This document shows positions 5,971-8,265 of a stretch of DNA of 8,265 nt, one piece after another (positions within the stretch are counted from its first letter, which is position 1; the number at the start of each line of letters is the position of its first letter). The notes below the pieces were generated by a model, which saw only the letters and a program-made list of their open reading frames with translations, made no database searches and was not told the origin of the DNA. The stretch comes from Christensenella sp. UBA1259. Its GTDB lineage: Bacteria > Bacillota > Clostridia > Christensenellales > Borkfalkiaceae. The stretch covers positions 1 through 8,265 of the forward strand of contig DBVR01000001.1 of NCBI GenBank assembly GCA_002308755.1. Direction: 5' to 3'. A program made the position numbers and the translations under genes.

Positions 5971-7929
5971 GAACGCAGGGATTTTAAGTTAGTTTCCGAT
6001 TTTAAGCCTACGGGCGATCAGCCGCAGGCTATTAAACTGCTTACCGAAGGGGTAAAGGACGGTTTGCGCACGCAGGTTCTTTTGGGCGTTACCGGTTCGG
6101 GTAAGACCTTTACCATGGCTAACGTTATCGCGAACCTTAACCGCCCCGCGCTGGTTATCGCGCACAACAAAACCCTTGCGGCGCAGCTTTGCAACGAGTT
6201 CCGCACGTTTTTCCCCGAAAACCGCGTGGAATTTTTCGTTTCCTACTACGATTACTATCAGCCCGAAGCGTATATTCCCAGCACCGACACCTATATAGAA
6301 AAAGACCTTGCGATAAACGACGAAATAGACAAGTTAAGACACTCTGCGACCTGTTCTTTGTCAGAGCGTTCGGATACGATAGTCGTGGCGTCGGTATCGT
6401 GTATTTACGGACTCGGCGCACCGGAAGAATATTACCGTCTTGCGGTTTCGGTACGTCCCGGGGATAATCTCGACCGCAACGAACTTATGCGCAGGCTTAT
6501 AGGCATACAGTATTCGAGAAACGATATAGATTTTACCCGTTCGTCTTTTCGTGCGCGCGGGGACGTAGTGGATATTTTTCCCGCGTCGAATACGGAAATT
6601 TTCATAAGAGTGGAATTTTTCGGGGATACGGTGGAAAAAATATCGGAAGTGGAGTTCGTTTCGGGAAGAGCGGTGTCGGAGTTAAAGCACGCAGTTATTT
6701 TCCCCGCGAGCCATTACGCCGTCGGCGCGGAAAAACTCGATTTCGCACTTAAAGCGATAGCCAAAGACAAGGAAGACGAAGTCCGCTTTTTTACCGAGAG
6801 CGGCAAACTTATAGAAGCGCAAAGGCTTAACGAACGCACCAACTACGATATGGAAATGATACGGGAGATAGGCTTTTGCAAGGGCATAGAAAATTACAGC
6901 CGTTATTTCGACGGGCGTGATATAGGCGAACCGCCGTTTACGCTTCTCGACTATTTTCCCAAGGACTTTATCGTGTTTATCGACGAATCGCATATGACGA
7001 TACCGCAACTCGGCGCGATGTATAACGGCGACAGGTCGAGAAAACAGAGTTTAGTGGAATACGGGTTTCGTTTAAAATCGGCTTTCGACAACAGACCGTT
7101 GAAATTTTTCGAGTTCGACGAGCGCGTAGGACAGATGATATGCGTTTCGGCAACTCCCGCGGAATACGAAAAAGGACAGGCAGGACAGATCGTCGAGCAA
7201 CTTATCCGTCCGACGGGACTTTTAGACCCCGAAATAACCGTCCGTCCCACCAAAAACCAGATAGACGACCTTTTGACGGAGATAAATAAAACCGTGGCAA
7301 GCGGGGGAAGAGTTCTCATCACCGCGCTTACCAAAAAGATGGCGGAAAGTCTTTCGGAATACTTAAAAGAACACGGGGTAAAGGTCAGGTATCTGCACAG
7401 CGATATAGACACCATGGAAAGGATAGAGATTGTTTCCGGGTTAAGGATGGGCGAGTTCGACGTTATATGCGGCATAAACCTTCTGCGCGAAGGACTTGAC
7501 CTTCCGGAAGTGAAACTCGTCGCCATATTAGACGCCGATAAGGAAGGGTTTTTGCGGAGCGAAACTTCGCTTATCCAGACGGTTGGCAGGGCCGCGAGAA
7601 ACGCCGAAGGCAGGGTAATAATGTACGCGGACGTCGTAACCGACAGTATGAAACGCGCGATAGACGAAACCGAACGTCGCCGCAAGGTTCAGGACGAATA
7701 CAACAAGGCGCACGGGATAATTCCCAAGACCATAGTAAAAGACGTCGTAAACACGATAGAAATAACCAAAAAGACCGACAGAACGAAAGAAATAAGAAAA
7801 CAGGATATTCCCGAAGAGATAGAAAAACTGAAAGCGCTTATGAAGATAGCGTCCGACAATCTGGACTTTGAAAAGTGCATAGAGATAAGGGATACCATTA
7901 CTAAACTCAAAATCAAAATGAGAAAATAA
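5968..7929 (+). CDS. uvrB: Excinuclease ABC subunit B
   Basis: 653 residues from the ATG at 5968; an in-frame GTG at 5941 would add 9 residues (662) but has no SD. UvrB is the DNA-damage verification helicase of nucleotide excision repair: it is loaded by UvrA and then recruits UvrC. Visible in order: FKLVSDFKPTGDQPQAI; Walker A GVTGSGKT (40-47, K46); the strand-separating beta-hairpin SYYDYYQPEAYIPSTDTYIE (92-111), with the conserved tyrosines at 93, 94, 96 and 97; Walker B DESH (339-342); SATPAEYE, where many relatives have SATPGxYE; GINLLREGLDLPEV; and motif VI QTVGRAARN (537-545). The C-terminal UVR domain (about 616-650, ending near the terminus) is the UvrC/UvrA contact. Motif numbering from the ATG agrees within one residue with E. 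coli UvrB. The protein looks complete and functional. uvrA starts 1 base after the stop. Confidence 0.98.
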   Translation: MERRDFKLVSDFKPTGDQPQAIKLLTEGVKDGLRTQVLLGVTGSGKTFTMANVIANLNRPALVIAHNKTLAAQLCNEFRTFFPENRVEFFVSYYDYYQPEAYIPSTDTYIEKDLAINDEIDKLRHSATCSLSERSDTIVVASVSCIYGLGAPEEYYRLAVSVRPGDNLDRNELMRRLIGIQYSRNDIDFTRSSFRARGDVVDIFPASNTEIFIRVEFFGDTVEKISEVEFVSGRAVSELKHAVIFPASHYAVGAEKLDFALKAIAKDKEDEVRFFTESGKLIEAQRLNERTNYDMEMIREIGFCKGIENYSRYFDGRDIGEPPFTLLDYFPKDFIVFIDESHMTIPQLGAMYNGDRSRKQSLVEYGFRLKSAFDNRPLKFFEFDERVGQMICVSATPAEYEKGQAGQIVEQLIRPTGLLDPEITVRPTKNQIDDLLTEINKTVASGGRVLITALTKKMAESLSEYLKEHGVKVRYLHSDIDTMERIEIVSGLRMGEFDVICGINLLREGLDLPEVKLVAILDADKEGFLRSETSLIQTVGRAARNAEGRVIMYADVVTDSMKRAIDETERRRKVQDEYNKAHGIIPKTIVKDVVNTIEITKKTDRTKEIRKQDIPEEIEKLKALMKIASDNLDFEKCIEIRDTITKLKIKMRK

Positions 7930-7930
7930 C

Positions 7931-8265
7931 ATGAAAGAATTTTTGACCATAAAAGGCGCGAGAGAGAACAATCTCAAAAACATAGACGTAACGATACCGA
8001 GAGACAAACTCGTGGTGTTTACGGGGCTTTCGGGCAGCGGGAAGTCCACTTTGGCGTTCGAGACGATATACGCCGAAGGTCAGAGAAGATACGTTGAAAG
8101 TCTATCGAGTTACGCGCGTATGTTTTTGGGACAGATGGAAAAGCCCGACGTGGATATGATAGAAGGGCTTTCGCCGGCTATTTCCATAGACCAGAAGACC
8201 ACTTCGCACAACCCCCGTTCCACGGTGGGAACTGTAACCGAGATATACGACTATCTCAGGCTCAT
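7931..8265 (+). CDS. uvrA: Excinuclease ABC subunit A, N-terminal 111 codons; gene runs off the right edge
   Basis: The frame is open from the ATG at 7931 to the window end. The N-terminus is family-typical: LTIKGARENNLKNIDV and then Walker A GLSGSGKST (32-40) of the first ABC ATPase. QRRYVESLSSYARMFLGQ, MEKPDVDMIEGLSPAISI and DQKTTSHNPRSTVGTVTEIY follow, all hallmarks of UvrA. UvrA is the dimeric damage-sensing ATPase that delivers UvrB to lesions. Zinc-finger, signature and second ATPase motifs would lie beyond the window. It starts 1 base after the uvrB stop, and only a weak TGAGA (7919-7923) within the uvrB end serves as SD, so translation is probably coupled to uvrB. The ATG is fixed by the preceding in-frame context and the family N-terminus. 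Confidence 0.97.
   Translation, partial: MKEFLTIKGARENNLKNIDVTIPRDKLVVFTGLSGSGKSTLAFETIYAEGQRRYVESLSSYARMFLGQMEKPDVDMIEGLSPAISIDQKTTSHNPRSTVGTVTEIYDYLRL

Noticed and set aside
6951..7685. 244-codon minus-strand open frame inside uvrB
   Set aside because: It is Ser-rich and low in motifs, as expected from the complement of a conserved helicase frame. UvrB motifs on the other strand explain the sequence constraint.
7528..8049. 173-codon minus-strand open frame spanning the uvrB-uvrA junction
   Set aside because: It is opposite the conserved UVR domain of UvrB and the UvrA Walker A, with no recognisable family, so it is a shadow frame.
1..8265. Mobile element, CRISPR array, defence island, tRNA or other unusual system
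   Set aside because: No transposase, integrase, direct-repeat array, tRNA-like cloverleaf or defence-gene motif was seen. Base composition and codon style look even across the window, and nearly every base belongs to a recognised core gene or a short regulatory region.

Overview
The window is a stretch of ordinary bacterial core chromosome. Protein styles point to an anaerobic, low-to-moderate GC Bacillota (Clostridia-like): ArgS carries the HIGH-region wording I associate with clostridial enzymes, a BaiN/HI0933-type flavoprotein is present, promoters are TRTGN-type extended -10 or near-consensus sigma-A, SD sequences are purine-rich, and Ile ATA and Arg AGA/AGG codons are common. This placement is inference; no rRNA or other marker is present to fix the genus.

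Layout from left to right. (1) The first 126 bases hold the 5' end of ychF on the minus strand. (2) A compact 128-bp intergenic region carries two back-to-back sigma-A-type promoters, one for ychF (minus) and one for argS (plus). (3) A tight plus-strand cluster follows: argS, a HAD-family phosphatase, a BaiN/HI0933-like flavoprotein and rho, with gaps of 1, 22 and 9 bases. It closes with a strong GC-rich hairpin terminator. (4) A single minus-strand hotdog-fold (PaaI-like) thioesterase gene converges on rho and probably shares that terminator from the other side. (5) A 154-bp region holds divergent promoters for the thioesterase and for uvrB. (6) uvrB and the first 111 codons of uvrA lie head to tail with a 1-base gap and form the nucleotide-excision-repair operon.

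How the genes fit together. UvrA and UvrB form the damage-recognition complex, and UvrB then recruits UvrC. The argS-to-rho group looks like a housekeeping transcription unit (tRNA charging, phosphate-ester clean-up, a flavoprotein of uncertain substrate, transcription termination) rather than a pathway. YchF is a ribosome-associated P-loop NTPase. Coding density is very high and every intergenic space is accounted for by promoters or a terminator.

I searched for mobile elements, CRISPR repeats, tRNA or rRNA genes, riboswitches, T-boxes, toxin-antitoxin pairs and defence genes and saw none. No novel system is evident. The points worth a second look are regulatory or about start sites: an SD-less argS start, a shared 11-base extended -10, the over-long GTG start option for uvrB, a TTG-started flavoprotein gene, no visible SOS box at uvrBA, and rho placed last in an argS operon.
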